Assembly: GCA_012934845.2 (NCBI GenBank) | Contig: WNNJ02003776.1 | Coordinates: 372,001-436,000, forward strand | DNA from: Pomphorhynchus laevis | Taxonomy: Eukaryota > Acanthocephala > Palaeacanthocephala > Echinorhynchida > Pomphorhynchidae | Direction: 5' to 3' | Length of the DNA: 64,000 bases | In this document: piece after piece, positions 11,513 to 22,093 of the stretch | Layout: every line of letters starts with the position of its first letter | How positions within the stretch are numbered: position 1 is the first letter of the stretch | The notes under the pieces: model-generated | Seen by the model: only the letters and a program-made list of their open reading frames with translations | The model's database searches: none | Told to the model about the DNA's origin: nothing | Translations under genes and position numbers: made by a program

Positions 11513-12470
11513 TTTATTTTTAATTTTATCAAATATATAATCTTTCCAAATTTTTATCTTAGATATATTCGAGCTTTCACTATTAATCAGCTTACTAAAG
11601 TAATCATTTAAGTTATTATATAACGAATTGTAAATTTTATTTTTGTCGTTGTTATTATTTAATTTATATTTATACCCTTTTAATAGCAGTCTTCTTAATT
11701 CACAATTTTCAATTAATTCTAAATTATGGGTACATATATATTCATTTATTTTATCAAAACTAAGACTTTTACAATTGCATTATGTTTCCATTATGTTTCT
11801 AATATTATCGTTACATATTGATTTCAATTCTTGATTATAATTACAAATGTTTCGTCCTAATGGCGGTAACAACTTGTACTTTATTTTAGGAATAAATTTA
11901 CTTAAATCTGATCCTTTTATTTCTTTAATTTTTGAAATTTTTAATGGTTTTTTAAATTATTTGTTATCTATACATTTATCTATAATATATTGTATTATAA
12001 TATATTTTCTATTTATATAGCTTTCATTTTTGGTCCTAATGGTGGTAGGAGTTTATACCTTATTTTAGGAATATATTTACTTAAATCTGACCCTTTTATT
12101 TCTTTACTTTTAGAATTATTTAAAAGTCCGGCTATATTTATGTTATCTATACATTTATTAATGCATTTTATGGTCAGTGTATATTTTTATTATTTTTAAC
12201 ATTTATTGTTCGATTATTGTATATTTTATTACAATAACTGTCTATTATACAACTGAACCTATTATAATCGTAAATTAATCTTTGATTTTTTAAAAAAATG
12301 GTTTCTTTAGAAAAACTTCTTATATTTGCCTAAAGATTTTATCTTTTATCTTATTTTATCTTATTATCTTTTAAAAGTTTTTTTATTCCTTTTATCGCCA
12401 TGATTTCTATGATTGCGTCTAACAGGATTATTATAATATAGTTGTTTATTATTTGCTGTACTAATTCTGT
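10700..12470 (-). mobile_element. PLE-N copy lacking RT motifs B-E and the 3' UTR
   Basis: The minus strand runs from an N-terminal MAIKGIKK start near 12400, through the INFINKCIDNI block, LSKYIPKIRYKLL, the TECNCK linker and the chimeric RT at 10634-11512. A second copy of the IRYKLLPPLGPK segment lies at 12020-12110 beside the one at 11850-11910, so the N-terminus is also partly duplicated. The copy ends inside the RT with no family terminus. Confidence 0.8.
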
Positions 12471-12565
12471 CAATTCATTGTACGACGTCATTCAATCCTA
12501 ATGGGTACATGAAATTAAGCGTTTTAATCCAAAAATATATAATATAATATAGTTGTTTATTATTT

Positions 12566-13390
12566 ACTATAATTTACTATTTTGGCGCCATTTTCTCCCA
12601 TTCTGTTCATTTTTGCCATGAATTCAATACTTAGTGAGATACAGCGTCGGGTTCCATACACTATACTTTACGCGGATGATGTTCTCTTGGCATCAAACGA
12701 CAAGACGGATCTCGCAAATCAAGTTCAGTTATGGAGTTACATTTTGGTACTGCATGGTCTGCGTTTGAAACCCGTAATACTGTGTATCTTACGACTGATC
12801 AAATAAAACTGACGCAATAAGTTTAGATAGCACAAACCTGATTCGGACCTAAAACTTTAAATATCGCGGATCGATACTCTCGGCTAAAGTAAATGCAATA
12901 ATTAATGCTGCATGAGCCAAGTGCCGTGCGACGATTGGTGTTATGGCCGATCGACGTATGAAGGATAATATCAAAACCAAAATATATCAAAAAGTGTTCC
13001 GTCTTGTTTCCTCATATAGTTCCGAGTACTGGCTAATTACGCAGAGCGCTGTTCCTTTACAGCTAAAGTGAATGCAATAATTAATGCTGCATGAGCCAAG
13101 TGCCGTGCGACGATTGGTGTTCTGGCCGATATACGTATAAAGGATAGTATCAAAACCAAAATATCAGAAAGTGATTCGTCTTGTTGCCTCATATAGTTCC
13201 GAGTGGTGGTTAATTACGAATAGCGCCGAAAATGTCTTTGCTGTCATTGATACTAAGAGTTGAGATGGACTAGTAGAGTAACTCCCATTGACAATGTGCG
13301 CAACGTCGAGATCCGACAGCGATAAAGTGTTTTACCAATCAAGGAAAAAATGCGGTACGCACACACTCTGCGTACAACGAAAACTCAATG
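12566..13390 (+). mobile_element. LINE-E: RT YADD region and C-terminus, decayed
   Basis: The + strand reads FSPILFIFAMNSIL, then the catalytic YTILYADDVLLAS, then LRLKP in one open stretch (12582-12806). Beyond this, broken frames show AKCRATIGVL, SSEYWL and VRNVEIRQR blocks of an RTE-like LINE C-terminus. It is distinct from LINE-C, against which it abuts near 13390. It is truncated at both ends. Confidence 0.7.
12884..13235 (+). repeat. Direct duplication of about 175 bp inside LINE-E
   Basis: The segment GCTAAAGTAAATGCAATAAT through the ATAGTTCCGAGT block (about 12884-13050) recurs at about 13063-13228 with roughly 10% difference. The same protein block is thus present twice in tandem. 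Confidence 0.85.
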
Positions 13391-13397
13391 GATTTCT

Positions 13398-13990
13398 CAA
13401 TCAGTTTCGAGATTTGATAATTCCACAAGCATCGAAGTCTACCTCGAGGTCACATTTCCAGAGAGTCTATTCTAGAAAACCCTCCGAGGGAGATGATCAA
13501 TGAAAATCCTCAGAAAGTGTCCGAGTCACCTCAACTGACGTTCTTCAATGTGGAGAAGCAGCTATTTTACTCCGAGTCAATTCCGGATGACGGAATTCCT
13601 TACCTTATCTCTAAGGCTACACCGCGAAGGAACCTCATTTCGGTCGCCTGTCTTTGAAATATTATTATTTAAGTCATAACCCAAAGCTTAATACCATAGG
13701 TTTAGAATGAACGAAGATTGCGCGGTAAACCAAATGCTTCACCCAAAGATTCAACATCGGCTTCACCACGACAGACCTGTACAGAAAACGCATTGCTGCG
13801 TTAGCTGCACAAATTCAATTCTCAATCTCCTTGTTGTTTCTGCCGTTCCTCGCGAAAAATTCCCCAAGATACTTAAAATCCTCCACATCAGGAAGAACCT
13901 TTTCCCCAGTCCCAATTAACATTGGCACCTCAATCCGTGACAAACAAGCATAGACAGTCTTGGAGGTACTAACCAACATCTCTGCCGTTT
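13398..13990 (-). mobile_element. LINE-C C-terminal fragment
   Basis: The minus strand reads the LINE-C C-terminus (LRWLTHILRMF-like sequence, then the YQISKLIE block at 13400). It is almost identical to 39351-39960 and belongs to the same duplicated block. The left end is cut at LINE-E; the right end is cut in the thumb region against a PLE-N fragment. Confidence 0.85.
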
Positions 13991-14242
13991 GGCATTCCGT
14001 CGTGAATTTTTAGCTTTATAGAATATTAATTTTTGTTCATAACTGACTAAAAAATAAATCTAAATTGTATAAAGGTATGAAATATATGTTTCGATATATT
14101 GATGATATATGTATTTAACTCTAACAATTTTTATTCAATAAGTGAACAAATTTATCCAGGTAGCCTCATTCTTAATAAAACCAATATTAATGATAAAGAA
14201 ATTATATATCTTGATATGAGCATAAAATTAACATCAATAAAT
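13991..14242 (+). mobile_element. PLE-N RT fragment, + strand
   Basis: A short + strand piece of the RT around YIDDIC (14090-14110) runs to DMSIKLTSIN and ends directly at the inverted terminus of the next, minus-strand PLE-N (AAATCAGCTAACTGAGTC at 14245). The head-to-head arrangement matches the complex inverted insertions known for PLEs. The identical junction is at 40195. Confidence 0.75.
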
Positions 14243-15091
14243 TAAATCAGCTAACTGAGTCTACGTATTTAATATAATTATAAAATAAACAAAACATAAT
14301 AATGCTAAATCAAAATTTAATAATTAAATAATAAAATTAATAATTGTTTTTAGATTTTCTATAATTTAAATCAAGTTAAAAAAATGAAATTTAAAATAAA
14401 CGTCATTTTTATGAATTGACTAATAAATAACAGACGTTGTATCAGAATAAGAATTAGAGGTCATCAGGAGGAACTGCTATGCTATCAGGTTTCGGCCCCT
14501 AACTCCTCTACCCAACATAGCAGCGGGGCCAAATACATGCTAATGATGTATTTCCTCTGAAATAACTATCTAGTATCTTATTCTAATGCAAAGTATATTA
14601 TTTATTATCCATCCATAAAAATTTGCCACTTAAGAGTTTAAATTTATTCTTTATATTATTGTGTTGATTTATATATTTTACTATTTTCTGCTTGATGTTA
14701 TTTTTATAGTAACCTAGTTTAAAATATGTATCTATTAAATTATTTAAATGATTTTGAAGAAAGCCAATATCATTACATATTGTTGCAATTCTTAAAATTT
14801 CATTATTTAATGTATTATATTTTATATTATATGGTTTGCATGAATGCTCATGCAAAAATATGTTTCTTGTAAATTTAAATATGTCATCTTTACGATATAA
14901 ATTAATAGTAGTTTTAGTTAATGTTAATTTAATGTTCATATCTAGATATACACCTTCTTTATCATTAATATTGGTTTTGTTAAGAATAAGGCTTTCTGGA
15001 TAAATGTGCTCACTAATTGAATAAAAATTATTAGAATTAAATACACATATATCATAAATGTATCGAAACATATATTTCATATATTTATATT
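14243..15091 (-). mobile_element. PLE-N 3' part, disrupted by a 1.66-kb insertion
   Basis: This is the terminus at 14245, the structured 3' UTR (14430-14580) and the RT C-terminal 160 codons (open frame 14598-15080: YICVFNSNNF, LDMNIKLTLTKT, HEHSCKPYN). The YIDD aspartate reads YIYD here. The RT is cut at 15091 by the inserted cassette and resumes for 27 bp at 16768. It is nearly identical to 40196-41047. Confidence 0.85.
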
Positions 15092-16767
15092 CTCAGCCGC
15101 TGTAGTGGAGTCGTTTGGGGGATGGAATGAAGAGGGAAACAGGGTCATCAAACGGGTTGCAAATAACATGAGCCGGACAAGCGGAGTCACTTACGCCGTG
15201 ACGATCACGCATTTATACCAGCGCATCTCTATTGCAATAATGAGAGGCAACGCCAAAGCAATGCTAGCGTCACTTGATCAGATCCCAATATCCACATTTG
15301 ATGGTGGACACCAGGAAACAGGTGAACCCGGGAAACGCCTCTTCGAGCCAGACACTTGTGCTTTATGCCGAACTCGTGATGTGATAAGACTACCCTGTAT
15401 GACTAGACGTTGTGATACATATAACTCCAGATCAATTGAAACTGAGTATAATGCTGTGAGCGCCACTTCTACGATAGTCGCAGATAATGAACCGATAAAC
15501 AAGCATGCGTCTCAATGTAACGATGACATTCCTGCCAATATCACTAAGCACGATACTCCATTCGATGCTACTAATGATGTTTTTCAGCATCATCATTCCC
15601 AGCTTAATGTAGACGATAATGACGATACTGATGTAGCCAAATCTCTTACCAAAGTTAGAAAGCAATCGTCGGACTACGGTCAAACAGATTTCGAAAAAGA
15701 AATGATATTTACTTATTGTGCAACTACAACTGATGCTGAAAGTCATCTATTGATGTCTGCTAATTCACCGACAAGACAAGTTGCCGATCAAATAAATAAG
15801 ATCCAACAACTTGGTGAGCTGCATCAGAGTTCAATGCATCCCTTAGCTAGTAATGATATGCAAATAAATAATAATCAAATGAACGAATACAATAATCTAA
15901 TTTGTTGTCCAATCAAGGATAATGATAACTTGACGATAAAATTAAAAGGATCATCTCAACAGGGATTGGAGTTTGAATCGTCATCATTTATACTTAACAG
16001 CAATTCAACAATACCAATGATGTCATTTACATCATATGATCCTAAATATGGGCTTGATTGCAATCCATCGAATGAATTTGCAAAATTTGCTTCTGGTTCT
16101 ATCAACGAACCCGGTGCCGACGAATCTGCTGCGCCTTTCTTTGTATCATCGAGTAGTAACCAAGAAGAAACTATGATTGACAATGGTAAAACCGGAATTT
16201 CCACGATGAATTGCAGCCAATCTAGTGTTGCCGATCATACACCCGACAATTGTAATGATCATCTCAACCTGATCATTCATCAGTTACTCAACATGGGTGA
16301 TGATCTTATACTACCCGACAATGTTGTTGATGTTCAAGGTGTTGAGCATGATCAACATGACGACGCACCAGCGGCAGTACAAATGATAGTGACAACAAAT
16401 ACCACCAATCACTTAATTACGAATAAAAGTAGTAATATCGCATCAATTTTGAAGAGTTGCTCAAACATGGTTCGAAGAAATAACGAATTCATTACAACCG
16501 CCACCACCGCGGCCGCGAATACATCAACCGAATCGGAAGATAAGCGTCACAGCAACGCTCATGGATCGCATGAACATGATAGCGAAGAATATCAGCGATC
16601 ACAAAGAAATAACTCTAAAAAGTACAGTAATAAGCCGGAGCTTACAAAATCCTTGCCGATCGGTGAGAATTTAGAATCTGATCATTCATTATACTTGCTA
16701 TGATTTGATCAGAAAAATCAGTTAATATAAAAACAAAATTAAAAAAAAATATATATATATTTATATT
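15092..16767 (+). mobile_element. Retro-inserted cassette with poly(A) and 13-bp target duplication
   Basis: The flanking PLE-N sequence ATATATTTATATT occurs at 15079-15091 and again at 16755-16767, an exact 13-bp target-site duplication. The insert ends with TTAAAAAAAAA (about 16739-16749) after a ~40-nt 3' UTR, and begins mid-gene with CTCAGCCGCTG. The signature is a 5'-truncated, LINE-type retrotransposition on the + strand. Because it sits inside PLE-N, it is younger than that copy. Confidence 0.85.
15105..16703 (+). CDS. 532-codon open frame: LINE C-terminal module plus Asn/Asp/Ser-rich tail
   Basis: The frame is open from at least 15096 (AVVESFGGW), so the ATG at 15105 may be internal to a longer parental ORF. 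Residues 1-50 (VIKRVANNMSR, HLYQRISIAIMRGNAKAML) resemble the C-terminal helical module of the LINE-D-type polymerase, and also 30210-30400 of this window (HLFQRVSVALMRGNANAIL). A CALCRTRDVIRLPC cysteine cluster follows at about 84-97. The remaining ~430 residues are polar low-complexity sequence rich in N, D, S, T and H, with no domain, signal peptide or membrane segment that I recognise. There are no stops over 1.6 kb, in contrast to the decay around it. The most likely reading is the tail of a LINE ORF. A chimeric host retrocopy is the alternative. Function unknown. Confidence 0.6.
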   Translation: MESFGGWNEEGNRVIKRVANNMSRTSGVTYAVTITHLYQRISIAIMRGNAKAMLASLDQIPISTFDGGHQETGEPGKRLFEPDTCALCRTRDVIRLPCMTRRCDTYNSRSIETEYNAVSATSTIVADNEPINKHASQCNDDIPANITKHDTPFDATNDVFQHHHSQLNVDDNDDTDVAKSLTKVRKQSSDYGQTDFEKEMIFTYCATTTDAESHLLMSANSPTRQVADQINKIQQLGELHQSSMHPLASNDMQINNNQMNEYNNLICCPIKDNDNLTIKLKGSSQQGLEFESSSFILNSNSTIPMMSFTSYDPKYGLDCNPSNEFAKFASGSINEPGADESAAPFFVSSSSNQEETMIDNGKTGISTMNCSQSSVADHTPDNCNDHLNLIIHQLLNMGDDLILPDNVVDVQGVEHDQHDDAPAAVQMIVTTNTTNHLITNKSSNIASILKSCSNMVRRNNEFITTATTAAANTSTESEDKRHSNAHGSHEHDSEEYQRSQRNNSKKYSNKPELTKSLPIGENLESDHSLYLL

Positions 16768-18700
16768 GTTTAGATTTAGTTTTTACACAGTTTAAGTATA
16801 TTATTTATTATCCATCCATAAAAATTTGCAACTTAAGAGTTTAAATTTATTCTTTATATTATTGTGTTGATTTATATATTTTACTATTTTCTGCTTGATG
16901 TTATTTTTATAGTAACCTAGTTTAAAATATGTATCTATTAAATTATTTAAATGATTTTGAAGAAAGCCAATATCATTACATATTGTTGAAATTCTTAAAA
17001 TTTGATTATTTAATGTATTATATTTTATATTATATGGTTTGCATGAAAAATTATTAAAATTTCAAAATATTTAAAAATTATAAAAATTCTTAAAATTTGA
17101 TTATTTAATGTATTATATTTTATATTATATGGTTTGCATGCAAAAATATGTTTCTTGTAAATTTAAATATGTCATCTTTACGATATTAATTAATAGTAGT
17201 TTTATTTAATGTTAATTTAATGTTCATATCAAGATATACACCTTCTTTATCATTAATATTGGTTTTGTTAAGAATAAGGCTTTCTGGATAAATTTGTTCA
17301 CTAATTGAATAAAAATTATTAGAATTAAATACACATATATCATCAATGTATTCGAAACATATATTTCATATATTTATATTGTTTAGATTTAGTTTTTACA
17401 CAGTTATGAACAAATTCATATTCTTTAAAGCTTAAAAACAAGTCAGCTATAATTGGGCTACTATTACCACCCATTGGAACACCTTTTACTTGTCTAAATA
17501 TAGATGTCCCTACTTTTAAATAATTTTGATTTATCAAAATATTAAAGGATTCTATTAATTCAATTTTATCCATATATTTATATTTATTTGATGGTTTAAT
17601 TTTTGTTAGATAGGCGTTATAATTATTATAACATATATATGTATATCTTTTTCCGAATATAAGGTTAATTAATTTTACTAACGCTTCTTTAATATCTACT
17701 AAATCTAGATTTGTATAAAGCGTACTAAAATCGTATGTATTTATATTTTGAAAATTTATTCCTTTTGTCTGTTCTAAAAATTCTTTTGTAGAATTAATAC
17801 TGAAATAGTGTTTTATACCAGTATTAATTTCGATTACTTAACAATATTTTTTGAAGTGTGCTTTAATTACTTTAAGTATTTTATTCATATAGACAGAAAG
17901 TGGTTTTAATGTACATTTAAACGCACTACATATGAACCTAGGTTTTATTGGATTTTTATGTAATTTTGGATTCCAATATAATATAGGTATAGTTTTATTA
18001 TCTAATTCAACCTTTATACCCTTTTTATCCATTATAGAACAGTGACTTGTAATAATTGTTTCTAAACTCAACTCACTACCTTCATATGTTGGATTTACAT
18101 TTAAATCATTAGAATTTACCTCTTTTATTAGTATATCATAATAAAGCTTTTTGCATATGAAGACAAAGTTATTACTAGCTTTATCAATAATTGTTATTAT
18201 ATAGTTATCCTTTAATTTAGTAAGTTCTTTATACATATCTTTACTAATATTATCTTTCCTTTTACAATTGTTTGTTATTTTCATTTTATTTTTAATTTTA
18301 TCAAATATATAATCTTTCCAAATTTTTATCTTAGATATATTCGAGCTTTCACTATTAATCAGCTTACTAAAGTAATCATTTAAGTTATTATATAACGAAC
18401 TGTAAATTTTATTTTTGTCGTTGTTGTTATTTAATCTATATTTATACCCTTTTGATAGCAGCTTTCTTTAATTCACAATTTTCAATTAATTCTAGATTAT
18501 GGGTACATATATGTTCATTTATTTTATCAAAACTAAGACTTTTACAATTGCATTATGTTTCTAATATTATCGTTACATATTGATTTTAATTCTTTATTAT
18601 AATTACAAATTTTTCGTCCTAATGGTGGTAGGAGTTTATACCTTATTTTAGGAATATATTTACTTAACTATGACCCTGTTATTTCTTTACTTTTAGAATT
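16768..18700 (-). mobile_element. PLE-N copies in tandem, broken
   Basis: The first 27 bp finish the interrupted copy (CVKTKSK). At 16795 a second unit begins with the end of an RT gene (LSCKFLWMDNK-like) and runs on the minus strand through HEHSC, YIDDIC, GVPMGGNSSP, motif A and the fingers (open frame 17838-18284) to the N-terminal TECNCK-type linker and LLPPLGRK near 18600. A ~100-bp internal duplication lies at 17040-17140, and several stops and frameshifts interrupt the gene. The head-to-tail junction at 16794 lacks the 3' UTR and terminus. Confidence 0.85.
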
Positions 18701-18800
18701 ATTTAAACTTCTTTTTCTTTTTCTTGGTACGTCATGGATTCGATCATATATTTAAATATTCGAAAGAAACTGACTAGGATAACAAATTATTTGTGACAAC

Positions 18801-18829
18801 GTTTCAACCCTCTAGGGGTCTTCTTAAGG
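18801..18829 (-). ncRNA. Hammerhead-like core (remnant PLE end)
   Basis: The minus strand reads CTTAAGAAG, ACCC, CTAGA, GGGT, T, GAAAC, then GTTGTC. The 4-bp stem is perfect and the GAAAC plus GTTGTC layout is that of PLE hammerheads. The first box departs from CUGANGA by one base. It stands alone in the 18701-19060 spacer between PLE-N and LINE-A, with no PLE coding sequence beside it. Confidence 0.45.
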
Positions 18830-19072
18830 TCAAATAGATCTACAATCACAAAACATTGGGTTACACAAATGGTAAAAAATTTCATAAGCATGAAAAGCAA
18901 CAAAAAACAAAAAATTGTGAATATGCTCATGTGACATCCTGCCACTGATGGTTTGTTGCGTTTGTTAACCGCTTTACGGTTTGAACACTTTTAAAAAATA
19001 TCACCGGGACTCAGGGACTATCAAATTCAGAAGCAGGTTTTCTCATTAAAGGTACAGATCTAGAATTACGCA

Positions 19073-19600
19073 ATGGGACCTGCAGTGGGACCCTTTCATG
19101 TGGGGTCTGTAGCTCCACCAGCTGTCCTTCTCTTACAACTACCGATCGCTGCGAGGCCCCCCCTTTCCTTCTCGAATTGCGGGGGGTGCCATCCTGCTTG
19201 GAGCAGGAAATGCTCTCTATTCAAAGAATATAGAGAATTATTCTTGTTGAAACCGCCCAATCCGGCCAAGTCCTTCGCGGTCGCTGCAGCTCCACGTATG
19301 GATGACGCTGACATTCTACGGATTATCGACTTAAAGACTTCGAATGCTCTTCGGCAGATGGAGGAGTTAGTACGCTCTATCCTAACCGTTATCGGGACTA
19401 ATCCTGTGCTTCCTGTTTCCTCGGTTCCGGAGTCGAAAAAGAGAGGGGCTTCAGCCCATGCCGTTCCCCCGCTTAAGATTGGGAAGCTAATCCAACAGAA
19501 GACTAATAGGGGAAATGAAGATACTGCCCAGGGGCAAGTACCTTCCTTGGAGGGGGCTAGTGGTGGGAAGGGCAACCTTCCTGCACCTAGCTTTGTCTAG
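19073..19600 (+). CDS. LINE-A putative ORF1
   Basis: A 175-codon frame ends 33 bp before the ORF2 start. It is rich in Pro, Ala and Ser. A central segment, MDDADILRIIDLKTSNALRQ (from about residue 76), could form a short coiled coil, followed by a basic KKRG patch. I see no CCHC knuckle and no RRM. Its position immediately upstream of ORF2 and matching base composition support ORF1, possibly truncated at its start; the 73-aa leader before MDDAD may not be translated. Confidence 0.5.
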   Translation: MGPAVGPFHVGSVAPPAVLLLQLPIAARPPLSFSNCGGCHPAWSRKCSLFKEYRELFLLKPPNPAKSFAVAAAPRMDDADILRIIDLKTSNALRQMEELVRSILTVIGTNPVLPVSSVPESKKRGASAHAVPPLKIGKLIQQKTNRGNEDTAQGQVPSLEGASGGKGNLPAPSFV

Positions 19601-19633
19601 GTAGGCAATCCCCCATCCAACTAATCCATCACA

Positions 19634-21841
19634 ATGCAGAGTACTCGTGAGCCTTTTTCACTGAATATCCTTCAGTGGAACTCGGGAGGTGCTTCCGCCC
19701 TTAGACTTCTATCTGGTAGAGATGCAGATGTTATAGTCCTTCAGGAGACGCGGTCTATCCGTCTCCCCCAGGACATTACTCGATTTATCCCAAAGCATAT
19801 TTGTTCCCACTATACTCCGTACATAACCCCACCTCACTCCTCTTCATCTCAAGGACTCTTGACCTTAGTTAAGTGCTCCTTAAGGTCCTCCCTCCTATTA
19901 AACTACTCATGTCCAGCCCTTTATTGTTTAGTAGTTTCACTCAGTAAGGACGGTAAACGCATAAGTCTAGCCAATGTCTACATCCGTCCAGGGGAAATTC
20001 ACAAGAACCGTGACCTCCTGGATGGTATTATTGACAGCGGTTATGACATGTTACTTGGAGATTTCAACGACAGAACTGGTCGTTGGATCAATGCAGCACT
20101 TCGCAGAGCTAGGAACGGTTATCTTATTCACAAACCCCCGTCACCTACCTTTCATTGCACATCAACAAATTCTATCCTCGACATTTTACTGCTTCACTCG
20201 AGGTGGTTGTTAAAACCCTTCTGCACGGAGCAGTCGCGCCAGCAATTGTCCACCTCTCATGACCTAATTCGTTGGAGGATTGAGGAAGATATGTTGCTTC
20301 GAAGGAGGTTTCACTTTGATCCGATCAGAGTGGCCCTCTTTCAAGCGGCTATCCAACTCTTTCCCTTAATAGGAAATGAGAGTTTGACCAAATTTAATAC
20401 CTACCTCTTTTCGCAAGCTACCGCGATTCTATCGACTACCTATAAAGGTCGTATATACAATCCCACTCCGACAAAACTCAAGGTCCTAGCAAAATTACTG
20501 AACCTCCCTAATCTCTCTGCTTCCGCCAAACAGGCCCTCTCGAATGAATACTGGAGCACTAGATACAGGTTCCAGCTGAGTAGGGATAGGACGAGTATCG
20601 CTCGCCTTAATCCTTCTCAGTCTTCCTTTTGGAAGATTTTCAAGAAGGAGAAGTTTGTTTGCTGGAAGGATAGAGCATTGCGTTGGATAGGGAATGTAGG
20701 CCTTGATAAAGTTTTAGAGGAGTCACTGGCCCTACTCAACTATGGAGCCACTCTATCACCTCAACCAATCCCGCCTTGGTGTAACTTCAGGAGTAGGGAT
20801 CTATCTGTTACGGATATCCTTAACTCCTGGGGTCCACTCCCGGGCATCTCCAAATCCGTCGTTCCACTTTCCTCTCGGGTCTGTCAGCTTTTGACAGCTG
20901 ATCAGAGAAGAGAGGTGGCCGTCACAATGCTTTTAGCCTCCCCATCCGATGTAGCAGGCATCAATATTAGTAAGCGTGTTTTTATTCCTAAGAAAAAATC
21001 CTGCTCATGCCCTAAAGATCTGCAACCCATTTCGATTCAAAATGCCCTCGTGTCGATTTACGAAAAAGCGCTTGCGCGTAAAATCCGCGACCATTTAAGT
21101 AGGCGTAATTTGATCCCTCCAGGTTTTCATGGGTTCGTCAAAGGTCGCTCGGTCCATTCAGCAGTTGGTGAGGTGGAGCAGTTTTGTCGGGATAATAGCC
21201 ATCGTCTAGTTGTGGCTGTTTTCCTTGACTTTTCTGCTGCATTTGACCGCATCTCCATTCCTTTTGTGATCTCTTCTCTCAGGTCCCTCGGGTTGCCTGC
21301 GAGAATTGTGAACAGAGTGGAGATCCTGTTGTTTACCAAGCGATTTTACTATGAAGACGACCCTGATGCGCGTCAGTTCTACCCTATTACGGGTGTACCT
21401 CAAGGATCCCCACTTTCTCCTATCTTATATCTTGCTGCCTCTATTAAACTATTCAAAATATTTAAACGCGAACAACGTCTTGTGGTGTACGCTGATGACA
21501 CCACAGCCCTGTTCACTGGACACAGGTGTAAAGACGTAGTCTCTGACATCAGCCGTTTCTTTTTAAGATTAAAAGATCAGTTACCCATATCCAATCTTAT
21601 TTTAAACTCAGCTAAATCGCAGGTGGTCGTCTTTCATGGCACACCTGCTACAAAGCAAAAACTTAAGAGATTAGCACTCTCTGCGCTCTCCTCCATATTT
21701 GCCTCTGAACCACTTCCCACCTTCACAAGTCGAGTAAAATACCTGGGGTTCACCGTTACGGTGAACTGGTCGGCGAAAGCTGACCTGGATAGACTCAAAC
21801 GTATCCTGAAGAAAGCTAGGTTGACCCTGAAACGGGCTTAG
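19634..21841 (+). CDS. LINE-A ORF2: APE endonuclease and reverse transcriptase
   Basis: The 735-codon frame opens with an exonuclease-endonuclease-phosphatase domain: NILQWNSGG, VLQETR (catalytic Glu), GDFND (GDFNx), SILDILLL and TSHDLI (SDH box), about residues 8-215. The RT follows: PISIQNALVSIYEKALARKI, GFVKGRSVH, FLDFSAAFDRI (motif A, catalytic Asp), GVPQGSPLSPILYLA (motif B), VVYADDTTAL (motif C, catalytic Asp pair) and VKYLGFTV (motif E). All expected catalytic residues are present. The frame stops at TAG (21839-21841) in the thumb, and the same frame continues open to 22093, so one nonsense change separates this copy from a full ORF2. The clade is probably in the I/Jockey/R1 assemblage; this is an inference from motif wording. 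Confidence 0.9.
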   Translation: MQSTREPFSLNILQWNSGGASALRLLSGRDADVIVLQETRSIRLPQDITRFIPKHICSHYTPYITPPHSSSSQGLLTLVKCSLRSSLLLNYSCPALYCLVVSLSKDGKRISLANVYIRPGEIHKNRDLLDGIIDSGYDMLLGDFNDRTGRWINAALRRARNGYLIHKPPSPTFHCTSTNSILDILLLHSRWLLKPFCTEQSRQQLSTSHDLIRWRIEEDMLLRRRFHFDPIRVALFQAAIQLFPLIGNESLTKFNTYLFSQATAILSTTYKGRIYNPTPTKLKVLAKLLNLPNLSASAKQALSNEYWSTRYRFQLSRDRTSIARLNPSQSSFWKIFKKEKFVCWKDRALRWIGNVGLDKVLEESLALLNYGATLSPQPIPPWCNFRSRDLSVTDILNSWGPLPGISKSVVPLSSRVCQLLTADQRREVAVTMLLASPSDVAGINISKRVFIPKKKSCSCPKDLQPISIQNALVSIYEKALARKIRDHLSRRNLIPPGFHGFVKGRSVHSAVGEVEQFCRDNSHRLVVAVFLDFSAAFDRISIPFVISSLRSLGLPARIVNRVEILLFTKRFYYEDDPDARQFYPITGVPQGSPLSPILYLAASIKLFKIFKREQRLVVYADDTTALFTGHRCKDVVSDISRFFLRLKDQLPISNLILNSAKSQVVVFHGTPATKQKLKRLALSALSSIFASEPLPTFTSRVKYLGFTVTVNWSAKADLDRLKRILKKARLTLKRA

Positions 21842-22093
21842 CATCTGTCATTGAAAGCAAAAACCCAGGTGCGCCTTTGGGGTACCTGGGCTATCTCGGG
21901 ACTTGTCTTCTTCTCAAGAGGACGTCCCCCAGAGCAAAGGCTAAGGTTTCTTAAGCTCCTCGTCTCTCGTTTACCCAGCATAGTCCGCGCCGATTGGATT
22001 CTTCGGGGGGTGAAAGACCCCGGGTGGTTCAGTCGGAAGGCGGCGTGTTGGATCGGTTGGGGGGCTCAGATCCCCCTGGACCTGAGGCCATAG
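21842..22093 (+). CDS. LINE-A ORF2, C-terminal remainder after an in-frame stop
   Basis: This is the same reading frame as ORF2. It reads KAKTQVRLWGTWAISG, FFSRGRPPEQRLRFLKLL and WFSRKAACWIGWG, ending in LDLRP. The left window edge (1-182, minus strand) encodes the same segment in another copy, confirming that this is real element protein rather than chance frame. No cysteine knuckle or RNase H is seen. Confidence 0.8.
   Translation, partial: HLSLKAKTQVRLWGTWAISGLVFFSRGRPPEQRLRFLKLLVSRLPSIVRADWILRGVKDPGWFSRKAACWIGWGAQIPLDLRP

Noticed and set aside
19096-19575. 159-codon minus-strand open frame
   Set aside because: It lies antisense to the LINE-A ORF1 region and arises from GC-rich composition; no recognisable domain.
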